Assembly: GCF_020520425.1 (NCBI RefSeq)
Contig: NC_079491.1
Span: 2,604,001-2,668,000 of the forward strand
Reading direction: 5' to 3'
Length of the DNA stretch: 64,000 nt
Origin: Spinacia oleracea
Lineage: Eukaryota > Streptophyta > Magnoliopsida > Caryophyllales > Amaranthaceae
The notes under the pieces were generated by a model. It saw only the letters and a program-made list of their open reading frames with translations. It searched no databases and was not told the DNA's origin. Both the position numbers and the translations under genes were made by a program. Below are positions 22,397 to 33,205 of this stretch, piece after piece. Position 1 is the first letter of the stretch; every line of letters begins with the position of its first letter.

Positions 22397-22828
22397 ACCA
22401 AAAAATAAAAAAAAAAGTTCATAAAAAAAAAATAAAAAAAAAAAGGAGGGGAGAAAATAGAGGAACTAATAGTAGGAGTAGTGTAGTGCATTCTATTAAG
22501 GTGTAAAACCACCAAAAAAAACAAAAGAGGAAAGTCCTTATAATAAAAATTAAGATTCATAATATTGAGACAATATTGAGTCACAATATCTTCTATCAAT
22601 TTCTCTCCTTAGTATTCTGTTTTGATTTAAATTGTACTGTTGTAATCTTCACGTTCAAATTGGATCATCAATTCATGATCACAATCTAATGGTAATACAT
22701 ACGAAGTATATAAATACATAGTACATAGACAAAGCAACATATATCAATTTTTTCGAGTACACTTTATTTACTAGAGTATGATATTAAGTAGTGCACATTT
22801 TTGCACGTTGCCCTTAACCTGTTTTAGC
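22397..22828. other. 3' flank of inhibitor 7
   Basis: From about 22660 it is shared with the 3' flanks of the other group B inhibitors (TGGTAATACATA..., GTGCACATTTTTGCACGTTG). A homopolymer A-rich stretch lies at 22405-22445. Confidence 0.4.
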
Positions 22829-23157
22829 TTATCCAATGTAGGGAGTACTCAACACTCTTCCACAGTCATCAACAAAAATCCTAACACGATCAGTCCTGTA
22901 GTCTTTAGTAACAAGGCTAAATTTTGATAAGACGAAGACGTTCTTCACTGAACAGTTTTCGGATTTGATTATTCCTGCTGCCTTATTCCCATCTTTTCCA
23001 ACTAGTCCTGGCCAGTATTTCTTTCCTATATCATTTTTTCGCAATATTGTCGATCAACAAAATAAATACATAGTACATACCCAATTATTGGGGCCAGACC
23101 CTGCTCGAATTCAGATAAATCGAAATTGAGTTACCCTTAAAAATTAGTACACTACGA

Positions 23158-23397
23158 CTCTGTTCTATTTGACTTATTTTTTCCAGATTTATATTATTTG
23201 AACTTATCTTAACTGAAATTACCTTAAATTATTTTATCTGGATAAAAAAAATATTTTATCTGAAAAATAAACCTATTTGTGTGTAAAATTGATTGAATAA
23301 AAACTTATTTTTTTTATAAACTGAACTCATCTTACCTGAACTCATCTTAACTTATATTCTATAAAATAAGTTAAAATAAGTCAAAAAGAACAGACCT
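23158..23397. mobile_element. MITE in intron of inhibitor 7, CTCTGTTCTATTYGACTTA family
   Basis: The left end CTCTGTTCTATTTGACTTA and right end AAGTCAAAAAGAACAGACC are inverted. Copies sit at the same relative intron position in inhibitor 8 (28888-29112) and near inhibitor 10 (39334-39519). Confidence 0.65.
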
Positions 23398-23464
23398 TAG
23401 CTACATGTATACATGTATAATGATTAAATAATTATATTGAAAAATTGCAAACTATTGCGAATTG

Positions 23465-24240
23465 CCTGGATTGGGGTTAGTGGTTTGAGGGGGATTTTTC
23501 TGGGAGCAATCTTTACCAGGGGACCAATTTAGGGGGTAAGTTTTCATTTGATCTAGGTTTGACATATCAGGGGTTATAATTACCAGAGTAATTATTGCTT
23601 CTACAATGGTGTTTGATATTGGGTTATAATTACCAGAGTAATTATTGCTTCTACAATGGTGTTTGATATTAAATTATTTATCCAGCTCCTGATTATTAGT
23701 TATTATTCCAATTACTGGACATTAGCATTTGATATCCATTTGAGCTCTTTACATCGAACAAAAAAGAAAAAAAAAATAATCCTTCAATCTCAAAATTGAA
23801 CATGCAAGTAAATTTAGCTCTATTATATTTTCAGTTCATGGATAATCAAAAGAAGATTGGTGAGATAGATCAAGATTTTGTTGAATATCAACCAGTTGTT
23901 GAATAAAAAAAATTACGGAGTATAGTTAAATTGGTAATACAAGTAATCAAAATAAAAAATTGAAAGAAGTAGAAACCTGGAATCAAATAATTGACGATTG
24001 AATTACATGGATAATCGAAGTCCATGGCCATGGATTCATGGAAGGGAGAGAAGGGGTGATAATTTCTGGCATTTGAAATAACAACAATCGGAAGAGATGT
24101 GTCCATAGATGGTTAATGACTGATGGGTTTGGGTGAAATGTTACCCGAGTAATTGTTATCCTAGGGGGAGGCTGAGTAATAGGTTACCCTCATTTGGAGG
24201 GCAAAAGTTCCAGGCCCATAAAATCTACCCCAATCCAGGC
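23465..24240. mobile_element. TIR element in intron of inhibitor 7
   Basis: The 15-bp inverted termini TGCCTGGATTGGGGT and ACCCCAATCCAGGCA enclose about 0.78 kb with no coding sequence. It contains a 50-bp direct duplication (GGGTTATAATTACCAGAGTA...) at 23572-23669. Superfamily not determined. Confidence 0.6.
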
Positions 24241-24309
24241 ATTTGTTACAAGCCCATAATTATTACTCCTGTAATTTTTGCACCCTATTACACCCATTCC
24301 AGGCAGGGC

Positions 24310-24668
24310 CTTAGGCCCTATTTGGTTCATTATTAGTAAAGGAAAGGAAGAGAAAAGAAAGGAAGGGAAAGGAAATGAAAAGAATGGAAGGGAAAGTGAT
24401 TTAATTTTCCTGTGTTTGGTTTAAAGGAAAGAAAGGAAGAGAAGGAAAAAGAAATATAAATGACAGCTTTTAATTTTCTCTTTCATTCCGAATTCCTCCA
24501 ATTTTGGGAGGAAAGGAAAGTGAAAATTTTATAAAGGAGCTTTCCTTCCAATTCCCTTCCTTTCCTTTCACTTCCCATATAATTATTTGTACCAAATACA
24601 GGAAATCTTATTTTAACTTTCCTTTCTTTTCTTTTCCTTCCAATTCTTCCCAACCAAATAAGGCCTTA
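24310..24668. mobile_element. MITE with TTAGGCCCTATTTGGTT termini
   Basis: Inverted ends TTAGGCCCTATTTGGTT and AACCAAATAAGGCCTTA. The interior consists of long complementary GGAAAGG/CCTTTCC arms, giving a strong fold-back. Confidence 0.65.
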
Positions 24669-24744
24669 GAGTAGTAATTACTTGGTTGGCAGGACATCAA
24701 TGCTTCGCAGAGCATCTTTTCTTGACACTTTGACAGGACGACAT

Positions 24745-25127
24745 CTTTATGTTTCTGTAGTTTAGAGTTTAATTAACAATGAGAATTCAGGTTCTAAGTG
24801 AGACATTGTAAGCGAGTTTATATAGACTATTGTTGTAGATTATATTCTATATATCAAGTGGAATAAATTCAGCTTGAGAATTAAGCCTATTTTTTAAGGT
24901 TCTTCATCTCCACTTCTTTAATCGTAATTAAGTGGGAAACAAAACATGTATTTTACTAAAAGTAAAAGTTATTCGTATGTATCACATTAAAATAAAATAT
25001 AAATGAGAAAAATAAACCATATTTGTCATTTGAAGTAGGATAGAGTGTCTTTTAAACCAGTGGCGGAATCAGAATTTTTTTATGGGGGGTAACATTTACA
25101 TAATCCGAACCTTTCTTTCAATACTTA
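24745..25127 (-). other. Upstream region of inhibitor 7
   Basis: It holds a TATA box TATATAAA at 24817-24824, then the conserved group B upstream sequence in which the G-box is lost. A truncated CAGTGGCGGA element end lies at 25062, followed by unaligned sequence. Confidence 0.5.
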
Positions 25128-25379
25128 CACTACAAGAATTTGTATCTTTAACGACAACCTAAAAGCCTTTTGCGACGGGGCTAACAACCCAACAATGACG
25201 GGAATAACCGTCGCAAATATCTTTTACGACGGGTTTAAGACGGATTTACGACGGAATTTTCAATTAACGACGACCCTTTTTTATGACGGGTTCGCGACAG
25301 GAAATCCCGTCGTTAATCAACGATTATTGGCCTTTCACGACGGGATTTCCCATCGTTAATAGTACAATTTCTTGTAGTG
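25128..25379. mobile_element. CACTA-like MITE copy d
   Basis: Termini CACTACAAGAATTTGTATC and ACAATTTCTTGTAGTG with TTA duplicated at both sides. Confidence 0.8.
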
Positions 25380-25700
25380 TTAATTCGTGGAAACATGATT
25401 TCTTTAGTAATTAATTGATTTCATAAAAGAAAACACTAAAAAAGACAATTTTGATCAATTACAAAGTTGTGTTTCTGTACAAAAAAATATGAAAATTCGA
25501 AATTCTGTTTAAAAATGAAATGAAACGTGTAATGGCAAGGAAAACCAAGACAAGATAAAGTTCATAAAATAGAAAAAGAGGGGGAGGAAATAGAGGAATT
25601 AATTCGATCCTTGCACCACGGTAAATACGAAGTATTAGTATTCATAATTCAGGCAAAACTAGCTCAGCTAAAGTTGGTTTGTGATACATTTTAAACTTGT

Positions 25701-25972
25701 TATTTCCTACATTTTTTTTAAATTACACCATCTTAGATTTCACGCTTGCCAATGTACTATTTTAATTATTAATATCTCTCATTATACATTTGAAAAAATT
25801 ATAAAAGTTTGATAATGTGAAAGTATATTTCGAGACGAACCTAACAAGATCCCACATGAATATATTTTTCTTTACATATAAATCACAAAAAATAACTATA
25901 TAAGAATGTGTGAATAGTGTTAAAATCTAAGATTGTGCAATTAAAAAAATGGAGGAATTATAGTTCTACATA
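25701..25972. mobile_element. Stowaway-like MITE, ATTACACCATCTTA type
   Basis: The left TTTCCTACATTTTTTTTAAA and right AAAAATGGAGGAA, with inverted subterminal CACCATCTTAGATTT / AAATCTAAGATTGTGC. Confidence 0.6.
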
Positions 25973-26065
25973 GGGTGACGTAGCCACAACCAGCCAGCCC
26001 TAGTTCCCCCACGGCTCCATAAATAAAATAAATTAATTAATCTTCATAGTCAATAAATAATTATT

Positions 26066-27259
26066 CGGATTTTTCATGAAATGCCCCTGAGGTTTGTCTT
26101 AATGCACCAAATACCCCTAAACTTTCCAGAATGCACCAAATACCCCTGAGGTTTAGTATAAATACACAAAATGCCCAAATTGACTATTTTTCGTTAACTC
26201 CGTTAACTTATCCGTTAACTTAACTTTAATTTAATTTAATTTTTATTTTTCTCTTTTCCTTTTAATTTCTTTTATTTTTCATTCATTTTTCTTTCTCTCC
26301 CCTTCCTTCTTCCCTGTTAAAAATGGCAGCCATTTTCCTGAGTTGGAAGCACCATGGCAGCCCTTCTCTTCCTCACCACCACCACACACCGCCATGCTAA
26401 CCCCTTCTCTTCCTCACCACCACCCCACACCGCCACCGCCACCGGCGAAACAGATCGATTTTCCTCTCTCAAAATCCAGATCCCCAAAAAATTGATTCCC
26501 AAATCAGCAATGGGGGATTTCAATCAACCATTGCTGCTAGTTGCCTTGACCGTAACGGAGGGGGATGTGCGGGGGAGGGCAACGACGCCAACGAGGAAGG
26601 CGAAGTGGGGTTTGGTGGCGGCGGCAGTGGGGAATGAGGAAGGTGGGGGAAGTGAGGGGGAGGGAAACGCGGGTTTGGTGGTGGCGACAGTAGTGGGGAG
26701 CAGTGGGTAAGGTGGGGGAGGGGAGGGAAACGCCGCCGGTGAGGAAGGGGGGAGTGGGGTTTGATGGTGGCAGCATGTCGGTGGTGGGGTTTGGTGGTGG
26801 CAGCATGGTTGCGTTCTATCTCCTCTAATTAATTGGTCCTGTGTGGATGGAGGTGGTTGCGAGGATGCTATGGTTGGTGTTGATAATGGAGAGAGGAATT
26901 AGGGGGTTGACATGGTGGTGGTGGACTTGAGGAGACAGACCAAAGGTATAAGGTGGGAATGAAGAATCCAAATTTTTTTGGGTAATTGGTTCTTTCATTT
27001 AATTAAGGGTTAATTAATTTAATTAAGGGGTAATTACGGGTTAATTAATATAATTAATGGTTAATGTTAGGATAAATAAAGAAAACGGTTTATTAAGGGC
27101 AAAAATGTAAACATACGCTAACGGGGACTTAACGTCCGTTAACCTTATGGGCATTTTGTGTATTTATACTAAACCTCAGGGGTATTTGGTGCATTCTGGA
27201 AAGTTTAGGGGTATTTGGTGCATTAAGACAAACCTCAGGGGTATTTCATGAAAAATCCG
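26066..27259. mobile_element. Pack-MULE-like element 1
   Basis: The inverted termini start CGGATTTTTCATGAAATGCC and extend roughly 150 bp. They are flanked by a perfect 9-bp duplication ATAATTATT (26057-26065, 27260-27268), the signature of Mutator-like elements. The interior (about 26320-26930) is strikingly GC-rich against AT-rich surroundings and has a gene-leader look on the plus strand: CACCACC/GCCACCGCCACCGG runs and an open frame of 118 codons from 26354. No transposase was seen. The cargo is probably a captured host-gene fragment; its source is not recognised. Confidence 0.75.
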
Positions 27260-27722
27260 ATAATTATTTAATTAATTGGAATGTTTTAAGATTCATAATT
27301 GAAATTGCTTATATTATCTATCAACTACTTTCCTTTGTAGTAGTCTCTTTCGATTTGATTAATTGTAATGGTGTAACGTTCACGGTAAAATAAATAAGCG
27401 CGACCACTACATTTTCTTGTAGTTAATATAAACATAGATCAGATCAGATCAGATCAGAAAAAATAAGTTCAGATCAGATCAGGAGCAATAAGGTGAACTA
27501 AATAGGGCCTAAATCGATCAACTCAATTACGTTAGTGGAATGGAAGGGCGAAATTGATGTTATCGATTATCATGATTATGGATCACAACTACCTAATGGT
27601 AGTACATAAATACATAATACATGGACAAAGCAACATATATCAACTTTGCAAATACACTTTATTTATTACAATATGATTTTAAGTAGCGTACATTTTTGTA
27701 TGTTGCCTTAGCCTGTTTTAGC
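27260..27722. other. 3' flank of inhibitor 8
   Basis: It contains a short ATCAG tandem run at about 27436-27460 and, from about 27530, the shared group B 3' flank (GTGGAATGGAAGGGCG...). Confidence 0.45.
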
Positions 27723-29228
27723 TTATCCAATGTAGGGAGTACTGGACACTTTTCCACAGGTGTCAACAAAAACCCTAACACGATCAGTCCTGTAGTCTTT
27801 AGTAACAGGGCTACCTTCTGGTAGAACGACGACGTTCTTCACTGAACAGTTTTCGGATTTGATTATTCCTGCTGCCTCATTTCCATCTTTTCCAACTAGT
27901 TCAGGCCATGATTTCTTCCCTGTATAACATTTTTTCACAATATTGTCAATCAACAAAATAAATATATATGTACCTCTCCGTTTCGCAATAGATGCATCAT
28001 TTCTTTTTTCACGTATCCCAACATGCTTCTTTGTGCATTAATATCTTTAATTGCGTGTAAGTAAAAATTATAAAAAAATGATATTTGAAATCCTCACATT
28101 GATACGAATTTAACAAGATCTCACTTGACTATGTTTGTTTTTAGGCAAATTTGCCAAAAAGGACCTTTTATAACTCAAATTTTGCGAGAAAGGACCTTAT
28201 ATAATTTTTTTTGTGAAATCACACCTTAATGTAAATTTTTTTGCGAGAAAGGACCTTAGGGAAGTTTCCGGCATTGACTAAGCTTTTCCAGCCACTGACT
28301 TGCACGTGAGCAACATGTGTGGCTTAAGTTGGCTAAAGACACTGATTTTCCCGAGTCTTAAATTTTCAAACTTGATTTTATTCGATTTTTTTTTCAACTT
28401 TAGGTTTTAAATCTTAGAATTTTGGAGGAAAATTGGGTGTTGTTAGCAAAAATAAAGCCACACGTGCTTCTCACGTGCAAGTCAATGGCCGGAAAAATTC
28501 AGTCAATGCCGGAAACTTACTTTTGGTTGTCTTTTGCAAAAAAAAAATTACATTAAGGTGTGATTCTACACAAATAAATTATATAAGGTCCTTTCTCGCA
28601 AAAAAATTTACATTAAGGTGTGATTTTACAAAAAAAAATTATATAAGGTCCTTTCTCGCAAAATTTGGGTTATAAAAGGTCCTTTTTAGCAAATTTGCCT
28701 TGTTTTTACATAATGTGAAATAATAATTGTCAAAGTTAGTTAATGAATAGTGTCCAAAAGAGAAACGATGCATCTATTGCGGAACGGAGGAAGTAATACA
28801 TATATACCCAATTATTGGGGACATACCCTGCTCGAATTCAGATAAATCGAAATTGAGTTACCCTTAAAGTAAATTAGTACACTACGACTCTGTTCTATTC
28901 GACTTATTTTAGCTGAACTTATATTATTTGAACTTATGTTAATTGAACTTATGTTAATTTATTTTATCTGAAATAAACTAATTTTGTTTGAAATAAACTT
29001 ATTTTGTGTACAATTGATTGGAAAAACTTATTTTGCCGACTTATAATTAACTTATTTTCTATAAAATAAGTTTTTCATTGAAATAAGTTAAAATAACTTG
29101 AACATAACAATCCCTACGTATATATAAGAATTAAATAATTATATCGAAAAATTGCGCGTAAACTATTTCGAATCAGAGTAGTAATTACCTTGGCAGGACA
29201 TGGACATCTTTTCTTGGCAGGACGACAT
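27723..29228 (-). CDS. Potato type I proteinase inhibitor 8 (group B, P1 Lys)
   Basis: Exon 1 is 29189-29228 and exon 2 is 27723-27919; the 78-residue product is the longest in the array. The N-terminus MSSCQEKMSMSCQGKKSWPELVG is expanded. The loop GSPVTK|DYRTDRV has Lys at P1, predicting trypsin-like targets. The usual loop cysteine (RC) is Thr, so the disulfide that braces the loop in relatives cannot form in the normal way. SENC and VDTCG cysteines remain. The 1269-bp intron holds nested MITEs. All codons and both splice sites are intact, but the promoter G-box reads TACGTG and intron load is high, so expression may be weak. Confidence 0.83.
27973..28793. mobile_element. Stowaway-like MITE with a second element nested inside
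   Basis: Ends CTCTCCGTTTCGCAATAGA and ...GCGGAACGGAGGAAG, flanked by TA. The continuous family body is interrupted at 28143-28700 by another TIR element. It lies in the intron of inhibitor 8. Confidence 0.75.
28143..28700. mobile_element. Fold-back TIR element nested in the Stowaway-like MITE
   Basis: The long inverted arms begin AGGCAAATTTGCCAAAAAGG and end at the inverted counterpart. Flanked by a 7-bp direct repeat TGTTTTT (28136-28142, 28701-28707). The ORF at 28433-28675 runs across its repetitive arm and is not a gene. Confidence 0.75.
28888..29112. mobile_element. MITE shared with the intron of inhibitor 7
   Basis: Left end CTCTGTTCTATTCGACTTA. It sits at the same distance from flanking intron sequence (ATTAGTACACTACGA) as 23158-23397, so the insertion predates the duplication of copies 7 and 8. 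Confidence 0.65.
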
Positions 29229-29324
29229 CTTTCTGTTTTTGTAGTATGGAGTTTAATTTAACAATGAGAAGTACGAACGTTTTCTTTGGCAATTCCTGGT
29301 TCTAAGTAAGACATTGTAAGGGAG

Positions 29325-29480
29325 TTTATATAGAAAATTGTTGTAGATTCTATCTAGAAGAATAAATTCAGCTTGAGACTTAAGCCTTGTTTTTGAAGGT
29401 TCTTCACCCCCACATCTTTACTATAAGTGGGAAACAAAACATATATTCTATTAAAAGTAAAAGTTATTCGTATGTACGTG
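29325..29480 (-). promoter_or_regulatory. TATA box and altered G-box of inhibitor 8
   Basis: TATATAAA at 29325-29332 lies about 97 bp upstream of the ATG. Where seven sister genes have CACGTGAGG, this copy has TACGTGAC (29475-29482), apparently through a small deletion. Confidence 0.55.
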
Positions 29481-29720
29481 ACTAAAATGGGAAAAATAAA
29501 CCATATTTGTCATTTGAATTAGGATAAAGTTTCTTTTGTCATTTGAATTAGGATAGAGTTTCTTTTGAATCAGTCCAGCGTTTGAAAGCAATAGGGATGG
29601 AAATATCCAGTAAATGATCCATTAATCCGGTCACCCGCTGTAATTAAACGGATAAAAACCCGAATTAAATGGATGAAGAGCGGGTGATGGGTGAAGCGGG
29701 TGATGGGTGAAGCGGGTGAT

Positions 29721-30000
29721 CAGTGGCGGAGATAGGGGGGCGGGTGGGAGCGGCCGCCCCCCAACAATTTTAAAAAACACTAATATATAGTAATAAATAC
29801 TAAAATATGTCACTAAATGCTACTTGTCTTAATGGTTATTTTGAGTTTAATAATTCATTTATACTCCTTGAACTAGGGTTTGAATCCTAATACTATACCC
29901 TTTCTTTTTTTAGTTTTATTTTTTTCCCTCGCCCCCCCCTTAGTTTTAGTTCCATTTTTTTTCTCGCCCACCCTACGTTGAATTCCTGGCTCCGCCACTG
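29721..30000. mobile_element. hAT-like MITE, CAGTGGCGGA termini
   Basis: Inverted ends CAGTGGCGGAG and CTCCGCCACTG with a perfect 8-bp duplication CGGGTGAT on both sides (29713-29720, 30001-30008). Confidence 0.8.
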
Positions 30001-30137
30001 CGGGTGATGTTTTTTTATCCATCACTCGTTTACCACCCAATCCGTTACCTGTTTATTTTAAATATATTATTTATATTTATATTTAAACATAAAATGTGTT
30101 GATAAATCCATTACTTATTAAAGTTAGTGCGCGCTTG

Positions 30138-30907
30138 TAGGGATGTCAACGAGCCGAGCCGAGCCGAGTATTTGCCTGTTCGAGCTAGGCTTGATAAGAA
30201 ATTTTCGAGCTCGAGCTCGAGCCGAGCTTAACCAAGCTTTCATTTTTCCTATTCGAGCTTGGCTCATTTAAGTTTTTTGTTGTTCGAGCTTAGCTCACGA
30301 GTAGCTTGTTTAAGTTCAAGCTCGAGTCGAACCGAGCTATTAGCAAACGAGCCTTAATAAACGAGCTTTTAACAAACGAGCTTTAATAAACAAACAAGAT
30401 TGAATTTAAACGATCATATTAATAAGAGAAATATCATTTTCAAAAATTATAAAACATAAAAACATAAACTTAAGGGTTTTGACCTTCAAGAATATTAATA
30501 TATCCTTGATTGAAGAAATAAGAATAGTAAACATATACAGTTTTGGTAGTTTGGGTACTAGTATTTAGTTAATTTCTTACCCTTAATTTTAGCAAAATTA
30601 TATGAATAATATCATAATATATTATTTGTTAATATTTTATTATATTTACTATAGAAACATTTTTGTAGAAATTTAATATAAACGAGCTTTTAAATGAGCT
30701 TATAAACGAACACGAACGAGCTTGGAAACGGATATGAACGAGTTGTTCGCGAGCCTAAACGAGTAGAACATTAGGTTGTTCGAGCTAGTATCGTTTATTA
30801 AACGAGCTTCAAATTTTTGTTCAAGCTCGTTTGTTTACTAATGACCGAGCTTTGACCGAGCTTGTTCACGAGTTGTTCGCAAGTGTATCGGCTCATTGAC
30901 ATCCCTA
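30138..30907. mobile_element. hAT-like MITE, TAGGGATGTCAA termini
   Basis: Inverted ends TAGGGATGTCAACGAGCCGA and GGCTCATTGACATCCCTA. The interior is full of CGAGCTCG motifs. The flanking 8-mers CGCGCTTG and AGTGCTTG are an imperfect duplication. Confidence 0.7.
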
Positions 30908-31420
30908 AGTGCTTGTTTTATTTTTTAAAGTTATAATTTATGCGTAATAAGCAATAATTATATTTTTTGAGATGAATGCAGGTATATAATTTTTTTTCTT
31001 TTGGTTAATTATTATGCATATTATTAGGTGGTGATTTTTTAATGATTTATCATTTTTACCCAAATATCACCCGATCCACCTGGTTCACCCACGGGTGATG
31101 GATGAACGAAATGTGGGTGATGAGTAAAGCGGGTGACGGATGGACCGGGTGGAGCGGATGGATGCGAGTGATGCTCCACCCGATCCAAATCCCACCCATT
31201 TCCATCCCTAGAAAGCAGGGGATAGTAAGGAAGAGAATCTTCACTCTCAAGCATAAAACAGTACGTTGATTGCCGAGTAATCGGCGAGTTTTTTTATCTT
31301 ACATAAATCAAAGATCGGAAAGTATGGCATTCCATTCCTTTGATATAACCAAGGCTGAATAGCTTGTACGTCCTTGTCCTTGATCATGATAAGCATATTT
31401 AAAACTACTAAACAAATTAA

Positions 31421-33205
31421 TGTATACTATTATTAATTAAAACTCCAAGACAAAGAATGTCATATCGTTGTTTTGAACCTGTGACTTCTCATTTATTAAT
31501 AACACCTTTTAACCACTATGCCACGAGTCCACGACTCATTTTGTTGTTCTTATACGTTCAAAATTATATTAAAGCAATATAATTAGAAAGTGATCTAAAT
31601 AATTTCTTAATAGTCTTGCACAAAAATTAGTTATTAATTTTTCGAGTTACTAATCCTTATATGATAAAATTTATTAAAGCATACTCAAAGCAAGATACAT
31701 AGTAATCTAACAAATTAATTAGACTTAAAACAAGTTATATATAATAATCTAATTGATCCATTTTTATACGGATTTTTCATGAAATGCCCCCGAGGTTTGC
31801 CTTAATGCACCAAATACCCCTAAACTTTCCAGAATGCACCAAATACCCCCGAGGTTTTAAAAAATAACACAAAATACCCTTAATGAGCATTTTCCGTCCA
31901 TTCCGTTAAGTCTCCGTTAGCGTGAATTTACTTTTTTGCCCTTTCTCAACCATTTTCTCTACTAATCCTAATATTAACACTTAATTATATCAATTAAAAC
32001 TAAAAAAATTTAATTAACTATTATTTTTTAAACAAATCAAAACTTTGGGCTTTCTTTCACTTATACTACTCTCTTCTTTCACGCCATCAATCATCAATTC
32101 ATCATCATTATCATCTTCTTTTTCTTCTCTTCCGCCACCATTAATTGCTTCGTTGTAGGCTAAGATGATGATTTGGAAGCCAACATTGCTCCCCCCTTTC
32201 TGCCTGGAACGAAGCCCACCTCTCGATCTCCTTCCTTGGTGCACCACCGGGACACAATCCACCCATAGCCACCGGGATTGTTGGGCGGTGGTGGCTATGG
32301 GTGGACTGCGTACGTACGACGAAAAACATGGCTGAGAGGAGAGAGGGTAGTGGTGGTGGAGCTTGGCTGGGAGCCTGGGAGGAGAGAGAAAAGAACACCC
32401 AGCTACCACCGCCCATGTTCCTTCTTCCCTCTGCCATGGAAATCGCCGCCCAGCTACCAAAACAACGCCATTGCCCTTCCTTGTCTCTCCTCTTTCTCCC
32501 AAAACCCAGAAAAAATTCACCCAGAAAAAGACCCAAAAATCCAAAAAACACACAAAATTATCAACAATCACACAAAATCGATAAAGCAAGCACGAATTTT
32601 GTCAAAGAAACAAACAGATCGTATACATTTCCGTCAATTAGCGACGAAAACTTCCAAATTCGAGAAATTAACGCTTAATATCTGGGAAGTCGGCAGGTGT
32701 TTGAACAACAAAATAGAAAGGTACAACTCCATTAATGGGTCCAATTTTCCATATGAACTTATGTAGGTTTTGGGTGTTGGATTAATTATATACTTCTCCA
32801 CTAATCATTCATTTTTGGAGGGAGTAAAAGTTGAGTTTCTTGGCGAATTGCGGGTGTTGGAATTGTGAAGGTGGAATTGTGAAGGTGGCGAATAGAAGGG
32901 AAGAAGAAGGGTTAATTGATTTTATTTTTTTTGGGGATAATTGATTTATTTTGGGGTTAATTGATTTTTTTTTGGGGGGTTAATTGCTTTAATTAAGGGT
33001 TAAAATTTAATGTTAACGGAGACATAACGGAATGGACGGAAAATGCTCATTAAGGGTATTTTGTGTTATTTTTTCAAACCTCGGGGGTATTTGGTGCATT
33101 CTGGAAAGTTTAGGGGTATTTGGTGCATTAAGTCAAACCTCAGGGGCATTTCATGAAAAATCCGATTTTTATACTATCGGGGGCATCGCCCGAGACACTA
33201 ACTAG
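31421..33205. mobile_element. Helitron-like element carrying a nested Pack-MULE
   Basis: The left end TATACTATTATTAATTAAAAC resembles the 36924 Helitron start. The right end is GGGGGCATCGCCCGAG (short hairpin) followed by CACTAACTAG and T, the usual Helitron 3' layout. A 1.4-kb Mutator-like element splits it. Confidence 0.5.
31769..33164. mobile_element. Pack-MULE-like element 2
   Basis: The termini are the same as in 26066-27259 (CGGATTTTTCATGAAATGCC). A perfect 9-bp duplication ATTTTTATA flanks it (31760-31768, 33165-33173). The interior at about 32080-32690 is GC-richer and gene-like, with purine-rich and CCACC-rich blocks and a CACCCATAGCCACC inverted repeat (32258-32302). It differs from element 1, so each copy appears to carry different cargo. 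Overlapping 100-190 codon ORFs on both strands do not resemble known proteins. Confidence 0.75.

Larger units (their letters stand above)
22829..24744 (-). pseudogene. Potato type I inhibitor 7, probably broken (group B, P1 Lys)
   Basis: Exon 2 (22829-23025) is open: KKYWPGLVGKDGN to STPYIG, with loop FSLVTK|DYRTDRV. P1 is Lys, the loop cysteine is lost and WPEL is changed to WPGL. Exon 1 (24681-24744) contains an insertion, and from the first ATG a TGA follows after 15 codons. The donor also lacks one G, reading CCAAGTAAT. A downstream ATG (MSCQP) with donor A|GTAA would restore the frame, so a product cannot be excluded. The intron is swollen to about 1.65 kb by three transposon-like insertions. 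The upstream G-box position reads TATAAATGAG instead of TACACGTGAG. Confidence 0.7.
29592..31210. mobile_element. hAT-like non-autonomous element hosting two nested elements
   Basis: Inverted ends TAGGGATGGAAAT and ATTTCCATCCCTA with 8-bp flanking repeats GAAAGCAA/GAAAGCAG. The subterminal parts are rich in GCGGGTGATGG / TCACCCG motifs. Two further elements have inserted inside (29721-30000 and 30138-30907), so the original element was about 0.57 kb. Confidence 0.75.

Noticed and set aside
26354-26806. 118-codon plus-strand ORF (MAALLFLTTTTHRH...)
   Set aside because: It runs through Pro/Thr- and Gly-rich simple sequence inside a Mutator-like element. Probably a captured fragment rather than a gene; not called as CDS.
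32014-32766. Overlapping ORFs of 125-191 codons on both strands
   Set aside because: They sit in the GC-rich cargo of the Pack-MULE-like element, overlap each other on both strands, and none resembles a known protein.
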